Under the pieces are notes generated by a model. It saw only the letters and a program-made list of their open reading frames with translations. It ran no database searches and was not told the DNA's origin. A program made the translations under genes and the position numbers. Below, in pieces: positions 37,514-47,922 of a stretch of DNA of 64,000 bases (position 1 is its first letter; each line of letters opens with the position of its first letter). This DNA is from Motilimonas pumila (GTDB lineage Bacteria; Pseudomonadota; Gammaproteobacteria; Enterobacterales; CBDFNC01): assembly GCF_003596335.1 (NCBI RefSeq), contig NZ_QZCH01000018.1, forward strand, positions 30,898 to 94,897, given 5' to 3'.

Positions 37514-39760
37514 TTACTCAGAAAAGGCGGTTTGCGTAATAATTTTAGGCGTTACAAAAATTAGCAACTCGGCTTTTTGGTTACTTTGAATAGTTTTTCT
37601 AAACAATGCACCAGCCCAAGGAATGTCACCTAAGATTGGCACCTTTTGAATCGTATCACTGATCTGTTGCTGGTAAATACCACCTAACACAATCGTCTCA
37701 CCGTTGTTAACCAAGACTTGTGTACCTATCTCTTGAGTATCAATCGATACCGCTTGTCCTACAGCTGTAGCGACTACCTCACCTTTACTGTCCTGAGTAA
37801 TGACCAGGTCTAAGATAATCTTGTTATCCGGAGTAATGTGAGGAGTCACATTCAAACTTAACACCGCTTTTTTGAACGATACAGACGTGGCACCACTTGA
37901 CGCAGACTCTACGTAAGGGATTTCAGTACCTTGTTCAATGTAAGCTGTTTTTTGGTTTGCAGTGGTGATACGTGGGCTCGCAATGATTTCAGCTTTACTT
38001 TCTGCTTCTAAAGCGGAAAGTTCCAAGTCTAATATCTGACCGTTAGCCAGCTTAGCAACTTGGAAAGCAATAGAGCCTGCAGGTTGGGCAACCGGTAAAT
38101 TAACATTCAAACGGTCTTCCAAAGAAGGAATTCCAGGAGTGCCATCACCATCGGTACCATTACCTGTATCAGTGCCTTCTAAGCTACCAGAAGTAGAACC
38201 ATTTTCAGAAACCTTAGTGATGCCCCAGCGCACACCCAGCTCTTCATTTAAACCATCTCGAACAGTTACCATACGTGATTCGATAAGTACTTGTTTCACT
38301 GGTATATCGAGTACTTCAATCATACGCTTGACGCTATCAATCACATCAGCTGTATCACGAATCAAAAGGGTATTAGTACGCTCATCAATGGACACGTTAC
38401 CACGAGAAGATAGTAGGCTGGCGTCAGAATTAGAAAGCATATTAGCGATATCACCGGCTTTCGCGTAATTAACTTGTAGGAACTCAGAGTAAAGTGGAGC
38501 TAGCTCGCTCACTTGCTGTTGCGATTCTAGTTGCTCTTTCTCTTTCGCAGCAAGCTCAGTAGCAGATGCAACCATCAATACGTTGCCTTCCATGCGCTTA
38601 CCCAGGCCTTTCACCTTCAAGATAATATCCAAGGCTTGCTCCCAAGGCACCTCATCTAAGCGCAGTGTGATATTGCCTTGTACAGAGTCTGTTGTAACTA
38701 GGTTAAAGCCATTAGTATCGGCAAGGATCTGTAATACCGTACGTACAGCGATATCTTGAAAGTTAAAGGAAATCAATTTACCGTCATAAACCGTTTCTTG
38801 TTTCGCTTCTTCTTTCTTCTTAACATCAATAACAAATAGGTTATCTAGCTGGTCGTATCGGTATTCAAAATTACCATCAATGTCTATTTCAAAACGCGTT
38901 TTGCCATTTTCATTAAAAGTTTCTACGGTTTTAACCGGCGTGGCAAAATCAACAACGTCCATCACATAGATAAGGTCATCCATTACATACGTGCTTTGGA
39001 ATTCAGCTAGCAGCTTTTTACCACGTTTACGAATGTCTACCGCGATGGTTGAGTTATCAAGATTGACAAGTAACTGACCTGAGCCTTGGTCTCCGCGTTT
39101 AAAGTCAATCGTTTTAATGCTATTAACATAACCTCTTGGCGTGCCGTTACTGGCTGGTGAAGTGACAACCTTAGCTTGTTGCAGTTTTGGTGCTGCAGCG
39201 ACTGTTTCACTTTCAGGTACGTCAACAGCAGACTTAGGCGCTGGTGTTGGAGTTAAAGCAGCGGCTTTTAACTCCTCCGCTTTTTCTGCTTTACTGTCAC
39301 TTTGACTGACAGAGACAATCATCGCTGCTTCTTTCGTCGTGGTACTTTGCTTCGTGCTGGAAACATCACCAAAGCGAACAGTAAGAGTGTTGGTATCGTG
39401 TTGTAAACGATAAGGCATCAACTGCTTCAATCCGATAACAACTTGTAAGCCGTCAGCGGTTCGTTGCGCTTTTACCATTTCTACGCCATCTTGATCCACC
39501 GGCACAGGGTTTAGCTTTAATACAGAAGATGCATCTTTCACGTCAATAATCAGCTGATTAGGACGGTAATGTAATTTATCTTTGTAACGAAGAACAGGTT
39601 CACTGAACTCTAGCTCTAATTCAACTTTGCCTGCTGTCAGTGGATTAACATTCAACTTGTTGAGTTGAGGCTCAGCAAACAAAGAGCCGGAAAAAAGTGC
39701 AGCACCCAGCAAAACTGGTGCTAATCGTGCAAATTTAAAATTGAATCTATTGGTACTCAT
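37514..39760 (-). CDS. pilQ: type IV pilus secretin PilQ
   Basis: 748 residues: signal peptide (LAPVLLGAALFSGSLFA), two AMIN domains (about 30-120 and 215-315) for peptidoglycan binding, a secretin N-terminal/STN domain (VYDGKLISFNFQDIAVRTVLQIL, about 345-400; quoted in part: ISFNFQDIAVRTVLQIL), an N1 domain, and the C-terminal secretin (about 570-740; PRITTANQKTAYIEQGTEIPY region). It forms the outer-membrane pore for the pilus. A Gly/Ser/Thr-rich insertion (GSTSGSLEGTDTGNGTDG) splits the secretin N-part. Confidence 0.96.
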   Translation of the reverse strand: MSTNRFNFKFARLAPVLLGAALFSGSLFAEPQLNKLNVNPLTAGKVELELEFSEPVLRYKDKLHYRPNQLIIDVKDASSVLKLNPVPVDQDGVEMVKAQRTADGLQVVIGLKQLMPYRLQHDTNTLTVRFGDVSSTKQSTTTKEAAMIVSVSQSDSKAEKAEELKAAALTPTPAPKSAVDVPESETVAAAPKLQQAKVVTSPASNGTPRGYVNSIKTIDFKRGDQGSGQLLVNLDNSTIAVDIRKRGKKLLAEFQSTYVMDDLIYVMDVVDFATPVKTVETFNENGKTRFEIDIDGNFEYRYDQLDNLFVIDVKKKEEAKQETVYDGKLISFNFQDIAVRTVLQILADTNGFNLVTTDSVQGNITLRLDEVPWEQALDIILKVKGLGKRMEGNVLMVASATELAAKEKEQLESQQQVSELAPLYSEFLQVNYAKAGDIANMLSNSDASLLSSRGNVSIDERTNTLLIRDTADVIDSVKRMIEVLDIPVKQVLIESRMVTVRDGLNEELGVRWGITKVSENGSTSGSLEGTDTGNGTDGDGTPGIPSLEDRLNVNLPVAQPAGSIAFQVAKLANGQILDLELSALEAESKAEIIASPRITTANQKTAYIEQGTEIPYVESASSGATSVSFKKAVLSLNVTPHITPDNKIILDLVITQDSKGEVVATAVGQAVSIDTQEIGTQVLVNNGETIVLGGIYQQQISDTIQKVPILGDIPWAGALFRKTIQSNQKAELLIFVTPKIITQTAFSE

Positions 39761-39775
39761 TAGACTTCCCTGTTT

Positions 39776-40294
39776 TTATTCTTCGCTAACCAGTGTCAAC
39801 TGAGTTGTCTGTTCTTGCCAACAACCCTCTTCATCTGGTACCAACTCTAGTAAATTAATCGTATCTTTTTCGACGTTTATAATCCGACCATGATTAAGGC
39901 CCAAATAATAACCGGATTTAACTCTGTGCACATCACCACCACTGACTTCAACCAGTGCCCACAAATGGCTATCGAGCTCAATGGTGCCTCGCATAAAGAG
40001 GTTGTCTACAGAAAACTTCTCTAATGGCTGCTTTTGCCTATTCAAGTTAGGTCTTGGGCAGGTTCTAGGAGAAGAATTTATATCGCTGGCTTCTTCAGGG
40101 CGAGGAATCGAAAATGGCTTACGCATCGTACCACCTGCATAAGGTGATATAGCAATCTCTTGAATAGTCGGAATTTTATCGTTGATGGGGTATGTTTTTG
40201 ACTTAACGTTGGCAACATACACATTAAGATCATCACTATTAGCCTGGCAGCCTAACAATACAGTACTCAGAGCAACAATTAACAAGTTTTTCAT
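39776..40294 (-). CDS. pilP: type IV pilus assembly lipoprotein PilP
   Basis: 172 residues with lipobox VLLGC (Cys at 16), a Pro-rich middle (AISPYAGGTMRKPFSIPRP) and the HQ-like beta domain ending (LFMRGTIE; YYLGLNHGRI). It links the PilNO complex in the inner membrane to PilQ. It overlaps pilO by 4 nt. Confidence 0.94.
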   Translation of the reverse strand: MKNLLIVALSTVLLGCQANSDDLNVYVANVKSKTYPINDKIPTIQEIAISPYAGGTMRKPFSIPRPEEASDINSSPRTCPRPNLNRQKQPLEKFSVDNLFMRGTIELDSHLWALVEVSGGDVHRVKSGYYLGLNHGRIINVEKDTINLLELVPDEEGCWQEQTTQLTLVSEE

Positions 40295-40863
40295 TGTTTG
40301 CTCTCCTTGTAGGTGTAGGTTTTAGCTTTAAGCTCAACGTCTAACATGTCATTTTCAAGCTTCTTGATAACAACATCATCTAATATTATGACACGGGGTA
40401 ATTTTGCGATATCGGCGGAGAATTGACCGATTTGGTCATAGTTTCCTGTAACCTTGATGCTGTAAGGCACCTCGATAGAAAACTCACGTTCCACTTCGCT
40501 CATCGGCTTAAATCGCTGAAACTGCATGCCATTGTCACTGCCGATAAAGTTAATGCGATCAAGTAACTGAGAAACTTCACTTTTACTCGGTAGCTTCTTA
40601 ACAAGTTCAGCAAGCAAAGCTTCAATTTCAACCATCTGCCTACGGTAAGCATCAAGGTTAGAAGCCAAAGCAGCCTTGGTTTCAAATTGACGTTTAATTT
40701 CAACTTCTTGTAGCTGAACGCTTTCTAACTTTTTGAGTTGGTCATCAAATATAAAGTAATAAAAGCCACCAATGATAAGTGCACCAACAATAGTAATAAA
40801 AACAGCTTTTGCAACAATCGGCCACGAGCCAACGTTCTCAAAATCGAGCTCATTAATATTCAT
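40291..40863 (-). CDS. pilO: type IV pilus assembly protein PilO
   Basis: 190 residues: one inner-membrane helix (about 21-40), a coiled-coil (about 43-95) and a C-terminal ferredoxin-like domain (FSIEVPYSIKVTGNYDQIGQF). It forms a heterodimer with PilN. The start overlaps the pilN stop by one base. Confidence 0.94.
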   Translation of the reverse strand: MNINELDFENVGSWPIVAKAVFITIVGALIIGGFYYFIFDDQLKKLESVQLQEVEIKRQFETKAALASNLDAYRRQMVEIEALLAELVKKLPSKSEVSQLLDRINFIGSDNGMQFQRFKPMSEVEREFSIEVPYSIKVTGNYDQIGQFSADIAKLPRVIILDDVVIKKLENDMLDVELKAKTYTYKESKQ

Positions 40864-41438
40864 TATTCAGAGCCCTCCGTGCCGGTATCTTTGATCTGAC
40901 TAATCACTTCAAATTCCATATCAAAGTTGAAAAGTTTTATTGGTTCGGAATTTAGATCGGCGTAAATACCGCCTAACGATTCTCGGCCAAACTCCTCAGA
41001 CTCTTCAATATTGCGATACATTTTTGAAGCTCTCCCTTGAGATTCAGCTTTACCTTTAATCGCAATTCTCACATCAGAAAAGGTGAGAGTTTCTAGATAT
41101 ACACCATTTGGCGTAAGCTCTGGCAAATCATTAAACAGATCTGTCAACCAGTTTCTTCTTTCTTGCAATTGCTGAATAAGGTTAATGCGTTTTTCAACTT
41201 CTGCTTTTTTCTCTTTAATATTCTTAATTTCAGCAATCTGTCTATCAAGAACTGTAATTTCATTATTTAAAAAAGCATTGCGTTGATTTTGCTTATCAAT
41301 TTCGCCATCAAGAAAGACTTTACCACCAAACATTATGGCAGCGGTGACGAGTGACACTAGAAATAACGCACCGTAGAAATCTTTCTCTTTGCGTTTTCTC
41401 AGCTCTTCACGCCAAGGTAATAAGTTTATATTTGACAT
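40863..41438 (-). CDS. pilN: type IV pilus assembly protein PilN
   Basis: 191 residues. The N-terminal INLLPWREELRKRKEKDF is the PilM-binding motif, followed by a helix (about 23-43), a coiled coil, and a ferredoxin-like domain. It overlaps pilM by 13 nt. Confidence 0.95.
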   Translation of the reverse strand: MSNINLLPWREELRKRKEKDFYGALFLVSLVTAAIMFGGKVFLDGEIDKQNQRNAFLNNEITVLDRQIAEIKNIKEKKAEVEKRINLIQQLQERRNWLTDLFNDLPELTPNGVYLETLTFSDVRIAIKGKAESQGRASKMYRNIEESEEFGRESLGGIYADLNSEPIKLFNFDMEFEVISQIKDTGTEGSE

Positions 41439-42496
41439 GGGGTAAAACTCCTCATCGCCAAACCAAGAGACATCATAAACTTAGAACCACTCACAGACAG
41501 CAGCTTGCCATCGGCATCTTTGGAAAATTTAAAGCCAGTAAACGGGTTAGCGTGCACTAAAGGAATCTCTAACTCACTCTCAATTTGCGCAACCAACTCT
41601 GGCAGTAAACTGCCGCCACCGGTCAACACAATTTTATCGACTTGAGAGTAACCGCTTGAGCTACAGAACAGTTGAATGTTACGGCGGATATGCTGAATAG
41701 CTGAAGTAACAAATGGCGCCATAACGTCAGTGTCATAATCTTCAGGCAAGGTATTCGCGAGCTTGTCTTTTTCGGCTTTATCCAAGTCCATATTGTAAAA
41801 GCTGGCGATAGCTTGGGTGTAATTATGACCACCGTAGTTCTGCGCTCTCGAATAAATTGACTCGCCTTTATTCATCATGGCAAACGTCATCATCGACGCT
41901 CCCACATCAATAGCGGCGACGACTTTGTCAAAGTCTTCGTCTTCAAGTACTAGCTGACAGGACCGAGCCAATACATGCGATTCGATATCGATCACCTTAG
42001 GCTCCATGCCTGCGTCTTCAAGACAAGAGGTCTTAGTCACTATGGTATCGGTTCTTGCCGCGCTGATTAGCACGTCATTGCGCGACGGATCCGTCACGTT
42101 AATGCCGAGTACTTCAAAGTCGATGCTAATTTCGTCGATAGGAAATGGAATAAGGTGTTCTGCTTCAAGCTCAATTTGAGCCTCAAGTTCCATCTCATTT
42201 AACTCTGCATCCATCTGCACCACTTTAGTATAAACATCAGCACCAGACACGGCTGCAGCGGCATATTTATACTTAGCAGGGAAATTGCGTTTAACTTGTT
42301 TAATGACCTGAGCAATCTTATCTATTTCAATAAGTTGGCGATCTGTGACAGCCCCTCGGGGCAAGTTCATTTCAGCAACACCTTCCACTTTATAGCTTTT
42401 GCCAGATTTCGCCAATGCAATAGCTTTAACCGAGTGCGACCCGAGGTCAATCCCGATCATGGAGTAGGTTTGCTTTTTCCTTAAGCCTGGTAACAT
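41426..42496 (-). CDS. pilM: type IV pilus assembly ATPase-like protein PilM
   Basis: 356 residues with an actin/FtsA-like fold: IGIDLGSHSVKAIAL (phosphate 1), VAAIDVGASMMTF (phosphate 2) and LTGGGSLLPEL (adenosine motif). It is the cytoplasmic partner of PilN. First gene of pilMNOPQ and divergent from mrcA. Confidence 0.96.
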   Translation of the reverse strand: MLPGLRKKQTYSMIGIDLGSHSVKAIALAKSGKSYKVEGVAEMNLPRGAVTDRQLIEIDKIAQVIKQVKRNFPAKYKYAAAAVSGADVYTKVVQMDAELNEMELEAQIELEAEHLIPFPIDEISIDFEVLGINVTDPSRNDVLISAARTDTIVTKTSCLEDAGMEPKVIDIESHVLARSCQLVLEDEDFDKVVAAIDVGASMMTFAMMNKGESIYSRAQNYGGHNYTQAIASFYNMDLDKAEKDKLANTLPEDYDTDVMAPFVTSAIQHIRRNIQLFCSSSGYSQVDKIVLTGGGSLLPELVAQIESELEIPLVHANPFTGFKFSKDADGKLLSVSGSKFMMSLGLAMRSFTPCQI

Positions 42497-42668
42497 AACA
42501 TCCTAGTTCTATCTTTTATAATACGAAAAGTAGCGGATTTTCGCTGCTATAATAATCGTTATTTTATGATTTCACCAATGCTTTAAATCACAATTCGCTG
42601 TTTAACTTCGGCTTATTAAGGATATACTAGGCTTCTTTGCTAAATTTGTTAACTGGGTGGGTATTTTA

Positions 42669-45209
42669 ATGTGGAAGTGGCTTAAACGACTTCTTTTTGT
42701 CGCGATGTTTTTTGCATTTGCAGGGATCGCAGCCATAGCCGGCATGTATTATTACGTAAAACCCGATTTACCTGATGTCAAAAGTATCAAAACGGTACAA
42801 TTGCAAACCCCAATGAAGGTGTTCAGCAGTGATGGTGAACTCATTTCACAATTTGGTGAAAAACGCCGGATCCCGCTCGAGATCCAAGACATCCCAGCGC
42901 AGATGATCGACGCCTTTCTTGCCACCGAAGACAGCCGTTATTATCAACATCCAGGCATCGACCCCATTGGCATCGTACGCGCTGCAATTGTTTACTTATC
43001 CAGTGGTCAGGCTAAGCAGGGCGCCAGTACCATCACTCAGCAAGTCGCAAGAAACTTTTTCCTTACTCGAGAAAAAACCTTAATACGAAAAATAAAAGAA
43101 GTCTTCATTGCAATTCATATCGAGCAGCTTCTTACTAAAGACGAGATCCTTGCACTCTACCTCAATAAGATCCCACTCGGTTACCGCTCATACGGTGTCG
43201 GTGCTGCTGCTCAAGTTTATTACGGTAAAGACGTCAGCGAATTAACCTTAGCGCAAACAGCAGTGATAGCCGGTTTGCCAAAAGCACCGTCTAAGTTAAA
43301 CCCGATTTATTCGCCAGAAAATGCCAAAGCTCGTCGCTCAATCGTGTTACAACGAATGCTGGAAGAAGGCCATATCTCAAAAGCAGAATTTGAGCAGGCG
43401 AACAATGCGCCTATTACCGCGAAATACCACGGCGCAGAAATCGCCTTATCGGCGCCTTTTGTGGCTGAAATGGCGCGCCAACAGCTGATCGAAATGTATG
43501 GTGAAGAAGCCGCCTATAATCAAGGCCTAAACGTTTACACCACAGTCAACTTTAAGGACCAACAAGCAACCCAGCAAGCGTTAATGGATAACCTACAAGC
43601 CTACGACCGCCGTCATGGCTATCGTGGTCCAATTGAGCAACTGTGGCAAAAAGACGAAGCCGCTTGGGCGATGCAAAAGATCTATGATCATTTGGACAGT
43701 CAACCTTATTACGGTCCACTGCGCCCCGCTGTTGTGACCAAAATAGATAAAAAAGAAGTTGAAGTATTAGTACAAGGAGGTAAAGCGGGCATTATTGCTT
43801 GGGAGGACATGCAGTGGGCTCGTCGCTTCGTCAATGATAAACGCCAAGGCCCCGCCCCCAAAAAAGCGGCTAGTATTTTCAACTTAGGCGACATGGTATG
43901 GGTGCGAATTGAAGACGAAAAAATCATCTTAGCGCAATTGCCAGATGCTGCCGGCGCGTTGGTCGCGATCAACCCACTCGACGGTGCCATTCAGGGTCTT
44001 TCTGGTGGATTTGACTTTAAGCAAAGCAAATTTAACCGCGCCACGATGGCTAAACGCCAAGTCGGCTCTAATATCAAGCCTTTTGTCTACTCAGCCGCCC
44101 TTGAAAACGGTTTCACGCTTGGTACTTTAGTCAATGACTCCCCTATCAATCACTGGGACACAGGCCAAGGTATCGCCTGGCGTCCAAAGAACTCCCCAGC
44201 GGTCTATGACGGTCCAATTCGCGTGCGCGTAGCGTTAGCTAAATCTAAAAACGTGGTCTCGGTGCGATTGTTACGCAGTATCGGTATCCAACCCTTGATT
44301 GATCACTTGGCTAAATTTGGTTTTAGTAAAAAAGACTTGCCTGAAAACGAATCGATTGCGCTGGGCACACCTTCTCTAACCCCACTCGAGGTCGCCACGG
44401 CTTACGCAGTGCTAGCAAACGGCGGTTATAAAGTTTCACCCTATATCATCGCCAAAATAGAAGACGCATACGGCAACTTGGTTTATCAAGCCGCCCCTGA
44501 TTTAGCCTGTATTAATTGCCCTGATAACTTAGTGCAAAGTGATGAGAACAGTGAGCTGGACGTTATCGAAACAGCGGTATTAGATGTTTCAGAGCAGCCT
44601 AAAAGCGTACCTGACGCCAGTACTTATGTTCCGGAAAAATCAAAAACTGCCCCGCAAGTGATTTCTTCTGCCAACGCATTTTTGATGCGTGAAGCCCTCA
44701 ACAGCGGTGTATGGGGCGGAAGCTCTCACGGTAAACATTGGAACGGTACAGGTTGGCGTGCAGCATCAGCCCTCAAGCGCCATGACATCGGGGGAAAAAC
44801 GGGGACGACGAATGACTCAAAAGACGCTTGGTTTTCTGGTATCAGCCCTTATTCAGTAGCCACCGCTTGGGTCGGCTTTGATAACCACGCCAGAACCTTA
44901 GGCTATGCATCGCGCAATGCCAACCTTGGTAATAAACAACGCAGTGGTGGTGAGTTTGGTGGCAGCACCGCACTGCCGGCCTGGATTGCTTTTATGAAGG
45001 TTTATTTGGCCGATAAAGAAGAGCAAGATAAACAAATCCCTCGCACAATTACAAAAGTGGCCATAGATAAAGAAACAGGCCTACTGAGCAATGGCAGTGG
45101 TAATAGCCGCACAGAGTATTACGAAAAAGGCACTGAGCCCACCAGCTATCAATCTGAGTTAGAGACTAACTTCTTTGAATCAGGTGGTGGCGATGATGAA
45201 CTGTTCTAG
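42669..45209 (+). CDS. mrcA: penicillin-binding protein 1A
   Basis: 846 residues: an N-terminal membrane anchor (about 5-28), a glycosyltransferase domain (catalytic Glu in ATEDSRYYQHPGID; GASTITQQVARN), an OB-like insert, and a transpeptidase domain (SxxK in VGSNIKPFV; SKN; KTGT in GGKTGTTND). It polymerises and cross-links peptidoglycan. The ATG at 42669 is favoured over the GTG at 42657. TATACT at about 42623-42628 may be the -10. Divergence from pilM is the usual arrangement. Confidence 0.96.
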   Translation: MWKWLKRLLFVAMFFAFAGIAAIAGMYYYVKPDLPDVKSIKTVQLQTPMKVFSSDGELISQFGEKRRIPLEIQDIPAQMIDAFLATEDSRYYQHPGIDPIGIVRAAIVYLSSGQAKQGASTITQQVARNFFLTREKTLIRKIKEVFIAIHIEQLLTKDEILALYLNKIPLGYRSYGVGAAAQVYYGKDVSELTLAQTAVIAGLPKAPSKLNPIYSPENAKARRSIVLQRMLEEGHISKAEFEQANNAPITAKYHGAEIALSAPFVAEMARQQLIEMYGEEAAYNQGLNVYTTVNFKDQQATQQALMDNLQAYDRRHGYRGPIEQLWQKDEAAWAMQKIYDHLDSQPYYGPLRPAVVTKIDKKEVEVLVQGGKAGIIAWEDMQWARRFVNDKRQGPAPKKAASIFNLGDMVWVRIEDEKIILAQLPDAAGALVAINPLDGAIQGLSGGFDFKQSKFNRATMAKRQVGSNIKPFVYSAALENGFTLGTLVNDSPINHWDTGQGIAWRPKNSPAVYDGPIRVRVALAKSKNVVSVRLLRSIGIQPLIDHLAKFGFSKKDLPENESIALGTPSLTPLEVATAYAVLANGGYKVSPYIIAKIEDAYGNLVYQAAPDLACINCPDNLVQSDENSELDVIETAVLDVSEQPKSVPDASTYVPEKSKTAPQVISSANAFLMREALNSGVWGGSSHGKHWNGTGWRAASALKRHDIGGKTGTTNDSKDAWFSGISPYSVATAWVGFDNHARTLGYASRNANLGNKQRSGGEFGGSTALPAWIAFMKVYLADKEEQDKQIPRTITKVAIDKETGLLSNGSGNSRTEYYEKGTEPTSYQSELETNFFESGGGDDELF

Positions 45210-45220
45210 CCTTTAAAAAT

Positions 45221-45247
45221 AAAAAAGCGCCCTCGGCGCTTTTTTTT
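45221..45247. terminator. bidirectional intrinsic terminator
   Basis: Stem AAAAAAGCGCC/GGCGCTTTTTT, loop CTC, between convergent mrcA and oxyR. Confidence 0.92.
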
Positions 45248-45265
45248 ACCGCGCGCTAACACGCT

Positions 45266-46162
45266 CTACTGAGCTTTGCTCGATACCTGTTCAATAATGA
45301 GTGCAGCTAACTCATTAAAACACGGCCTACGCACACTGTTTTTACGGTACAGCAAGCCTATTTCTCGACTCGGTTTAGGCGCTACAAATGGTAAGTATAC
45401 CAAGCCTTCTTGCTGGCGTTCGTTGGGCACAGCAAGTTTAGGCAGCAGCGTAATGCCAATATCAGAGCTCACCATGTGCCTTAAGGTTTCTAAACTGGTA
45501 GCTTTAAAGGCATTGTCTTCCTCTGCGCCTGCCGCAAAGCAAAAGCCCATCGCCTGGTCCCGTAAACAATGGCCATCTTCTAGCATCAGAACTCGCTCAC
45601 CGCTCAATTGCTCTAACGCCACATGCTGTTGCTGAGCCCAGCGATGCTGGTCTGATACGACAAGTTCAAGAGACTCTTGGTACAAAGGGTTTAAGCCATA
45701 GTTTTCCATTCCAGGTAAAATTGCCAATATCAAACAATCGAGATCGCCTTCATCAAGCTGGCGTAATAACACATGGGTTTGATTTTCATAGAGGTAAACG
45801 TCAAGTTCAGGAAAAGCTTGGCGAATAGAAGGCACGATCTGCGGTAATAAATAGGGAGCCACGGTTGGGATCAAGCCAACATGAAGCGGTCCATTCATCG
45901 GCTCGCTATATTGTTTTGCTGCTTCTTTAATTTGTTTAACCTCAAGCAACACTTTGCGCGCTTTTGCCGTGATATCTAAGCCTGCTTGGGTAAAAAGAAC
46001 CTTGCGTGAAGAGCGCTCCATCAATAACACACCAAGCTCATCTTCTAACTTTCTGATTTGGCCACTTAACGTTGGCTGACTGACAAAACACTTTTCCGCC
46101 GCCTTGCGAAAGTGCTTTTGTTCTTCAAGGGCTACTAGGTATTCTAAATCTCTTAAATTCAT
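45266..46162 (-). CDS. oxyR: hydrogen-peroxide-sensing regulator OxyR
   Basis: 298 residues from MNLRDLEYLV, which matches E. coli OxyR. The HTH is about 19-38 (KAAEKCFVSQPTLSGQIRKL), and the redox pair falls at exactly C199 and C208 (EDGHCLRDQAMGFC). It activates peroxide-defence genes when the disulfide forms. Usual oxyR-adjacent catalase or peroxiredoxin genes are absent. Confidence 0.96.
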   Translation of the reverse strand: MNLRDLEYLVALEEQKHFRKAAEKCFVSQPTLSGQIRKLEDELGVLLMERSSRKVLFTQAGLDITAKARKVLLEVKQIKEAAKQYSEPMNGPLHVGLIPTVAPYLLPQIVPSIRQAFPELDVYLYENQTHVLLRQLDEGDLDCLILAILPGMENYGLNPLYQESLELVVSDQHRWAQQQHVALEQLSGERVLMLEDGHCLRDQAMGFCFAAGAEEDNAFKATSLETLRHMVSSDIGITLLPKLAVPNERQQEGLVYLPFVAPKPSREIGLLYRKNSVRRPCFNELAALIIEQVSSKAQ

Positions 46163-46210
46163 CTTGGCTACCTTACACAAAATTCTCTTTTACTATATCG
46201 CGGCAATTAC

Positions 46211-46238
46211 AAAAAAGCCCTACCATTTGGTAGGGCTT
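46211..46238 (-). terminator. intrinsic terminator of the malic enzyme gene
   Basis: A 10-bp stem (AGCCCTACCA/TGGTAGGGCT) with six T on the minus strand. Confidence 0.88.
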
Positions 46239-46265
46239 GCTAATGCACATGTTCGACCTGACAAT

Positions 46266-47507
46266 TTATGCCATATAGTTTTCCGGCATATCAATTTGCG
46301 CCACACCGGAGTCGACAGCCGCTTGCGCGACCGCTTTGGCTACTTTAGCCAACAAACGAGCATCCATCGGCTTAGGGATAATATAATCTCGGCCAAAAGT
46401 TAACGCTTCTTCACCACTTGCAGCAAGTACTTCAGCCGGAACCGGCTCTTTTGCTAATGCTCGAATCGCGTTCACCGCCGCCACTTTCATTTCATCGGTT
46501 ATCGCTTTTGCTCGTACGTCGAGGGCGCCGCGGAAAATAAATGGAAAACACAGAACATTGTTCACTTGGTTAGGATAATCACTGCGTCCCGTAGCCATAA
46601 TTAAATCATCACGAACGCTATGTGCAAGCTCAGGTTTAATTTCGGGATCGGGGTTAGAACAAGCAAAGATAACTGGTTTTTCAGCCATTAAAGCGACGGC
46701 TTCAGGCGGTAAAACGTCTGGTCCAGACACCCCAACAAACACGTCAGCACCGGCAATCACGTCCTCTAGCGTACGCTTGTCAGTATTATTGGCAAACAGT
46801 TGTTTGTATTCATTTAAGTCATCACGACGGGTATGAATAACGCCCTTACGATCCAGCATATATATCTTTTCACGCATCGCCCCGCACTTAATAAGCAGCT
46901 CCATACACGCAATCGCAGCAGCGCCAGCGCCCATGCAAACAATGGTAGATTGCGCAATATCTTTGCCTTGAATTTCAAGCGCATTAATCATGCCCGCAGC
47001 GGTCACGATCGCGGTTCCGTGTTGATCATCGTGAAAAACAGGAATACTACAACGCTGAATCAAAGCTTTTTCGATTTCAAAACACTCAGGTGCTTTGATA
47101 TCTTCTAAGTTGATGCCCCCAAAGGTATCCGCAATGTTCGCCACTGTATTAACAAACTCTTCAGCAGTGCGATGTTTGACTTCAATATCAATGGCATCTA
47201 AATTAGCAAACCGTTTAAACAACAGAGCCTTGCCTTCCATTACGGGTTTTGAGGCCAAAGGACCTAAGTTACCTAATCCTAAAATGGCCGTGCCATTTGA
47301 AATCACAGCAACCAAGTTACCTTTCGCCGTGTAGCGATAAGCCTCATCAGGATTGACGGCAATTTCTTTTACTGGCTCGGCAACCCCTGGGCTGTATGCC
47401 AACGCGAGATCTTTAGCAGTCTCAGCGGGTTTGGTAAGTTCGATGCTGATTTTACCGGCTACGGGTAAGGCGTGATAGTCAAGCGCTTGCTGACGAACAT
47501 CTGTCAT
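46266..47507 (-). CDS. maeB: NAD(P)-dependent malic enzyme, short form
   Basis: 413 residues: malic N-terminal domain (AYSPGVAEPVKEI; GLGNLGPLASKPVMEGKA) and NAD-binding domain (VCMGAGAAAIACMELL; FDDQHGTA-like VFHDDQHGTA). It decarboxylates malate to pyruvate. E. coli MaeB carries a C-terminal phosphotransacetylase-like domain that is lacking here, so this is the stand-alone form (cofactor NAD or NADP not settled; the symbol is by similarity of the catalytic part). Confidence 0.88.
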   Translation of the reverse strand: MTDVRQQALDYHALPVAGKISIELTKPAETAKDLALAYSPGVAEPVKEIAVNPDEAYRYTAKGNLVAVISNGTAILGLGNLGPLASKPVMEGKALLFKRFANLDAIDIEVKHRTAEEFVNTVANIADTFGGINLEDIKAPECFEIEKALIQRCSIPVFHDDQHGTAIVTAAGMINALEIQGKDIAQSTIVCMGAGAAAIACMELLIKCGAMREKIYMLDRKGVIHTRRDDLNEYKQLFANNTDKRTLEDVIAGADVFVGVSGPDVLPPEAVALMAEKPVIFACSNPDPEIKPELAHSVRDDLIMATGRSDYPNQVNNVLCFPFIFRGALDVRAKAITDEMKVAAVNAIRALAKEPVPAEVLAASGEEALTFGRDYIIPKPMDARLLAKVAKAVAQAAVDSGVAQIDMPENYMA

Positions 47508-47664
47508 GTGTGCGATTCCAATATCCTGAAGAAAAGAAGGGGTATTTTAAAAACTGTGATGATAGTCAAGTATTGGCACAATTCCCAGTAAAAACAAACA
47601 GAATATGACAGTTTTATCGAGTAATCAGAGAATTAGTGGAAGAGATAATAAAAAGATAGGCAAT

Positions 47665-47690
47665 AAAAAAAGGCGCCTAAAAGGCGCCTT
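47665..47690 (-). terminator. intrinsic terminator of rpmE
   Basis: Stem AAGGCGCCT/AGGCGCCTT with AAA apex and a seven-T tail on the minus strand. Confidence 0.9.
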
Positions 47691-47709
47691 GATAGAAATG
47701 CTAGGCAGC

Positions 47710-47922
47710 TTACTTTTTACCAAGTACTGCGAAACGTTTCTTGAATTTGTCAACACGACCACCAGTATCAAGTACACGCTGTGTACCAGTGTAGAATGGG
47801 TGACAAGAGCTACATACGTCTAGGTTTAGGTCTTTACCTACAGTAGACTTAGTAGTGATAGTATTACCACAAGAACAAGTTGCAGTAATTTCGTTGTATT
47901 CTGGGTGGATACCAGCTTTCAT
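47710..47922 (-). CDS. rpmE: 50S ribosomal protein L31, zinc-binding type
   Basis: 70 residues with the four Cys of the C+ form (C16, C18, C37, C40) in TATCSCGNT and [10 protein letters not shown]. The Zn-containing version is used when zinc is plentiful. GAGGTTATCCC precedes the ATG. Monocistronic and divergent from priA. Confidence 0.97.
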   Translation of the reverse strand: MKAGIHPEYNEITATCSCGNTITTKSTVGKDLNLDVCSSCHPFYTGTQRVLDTGGRVDKFKKRFAVLGKK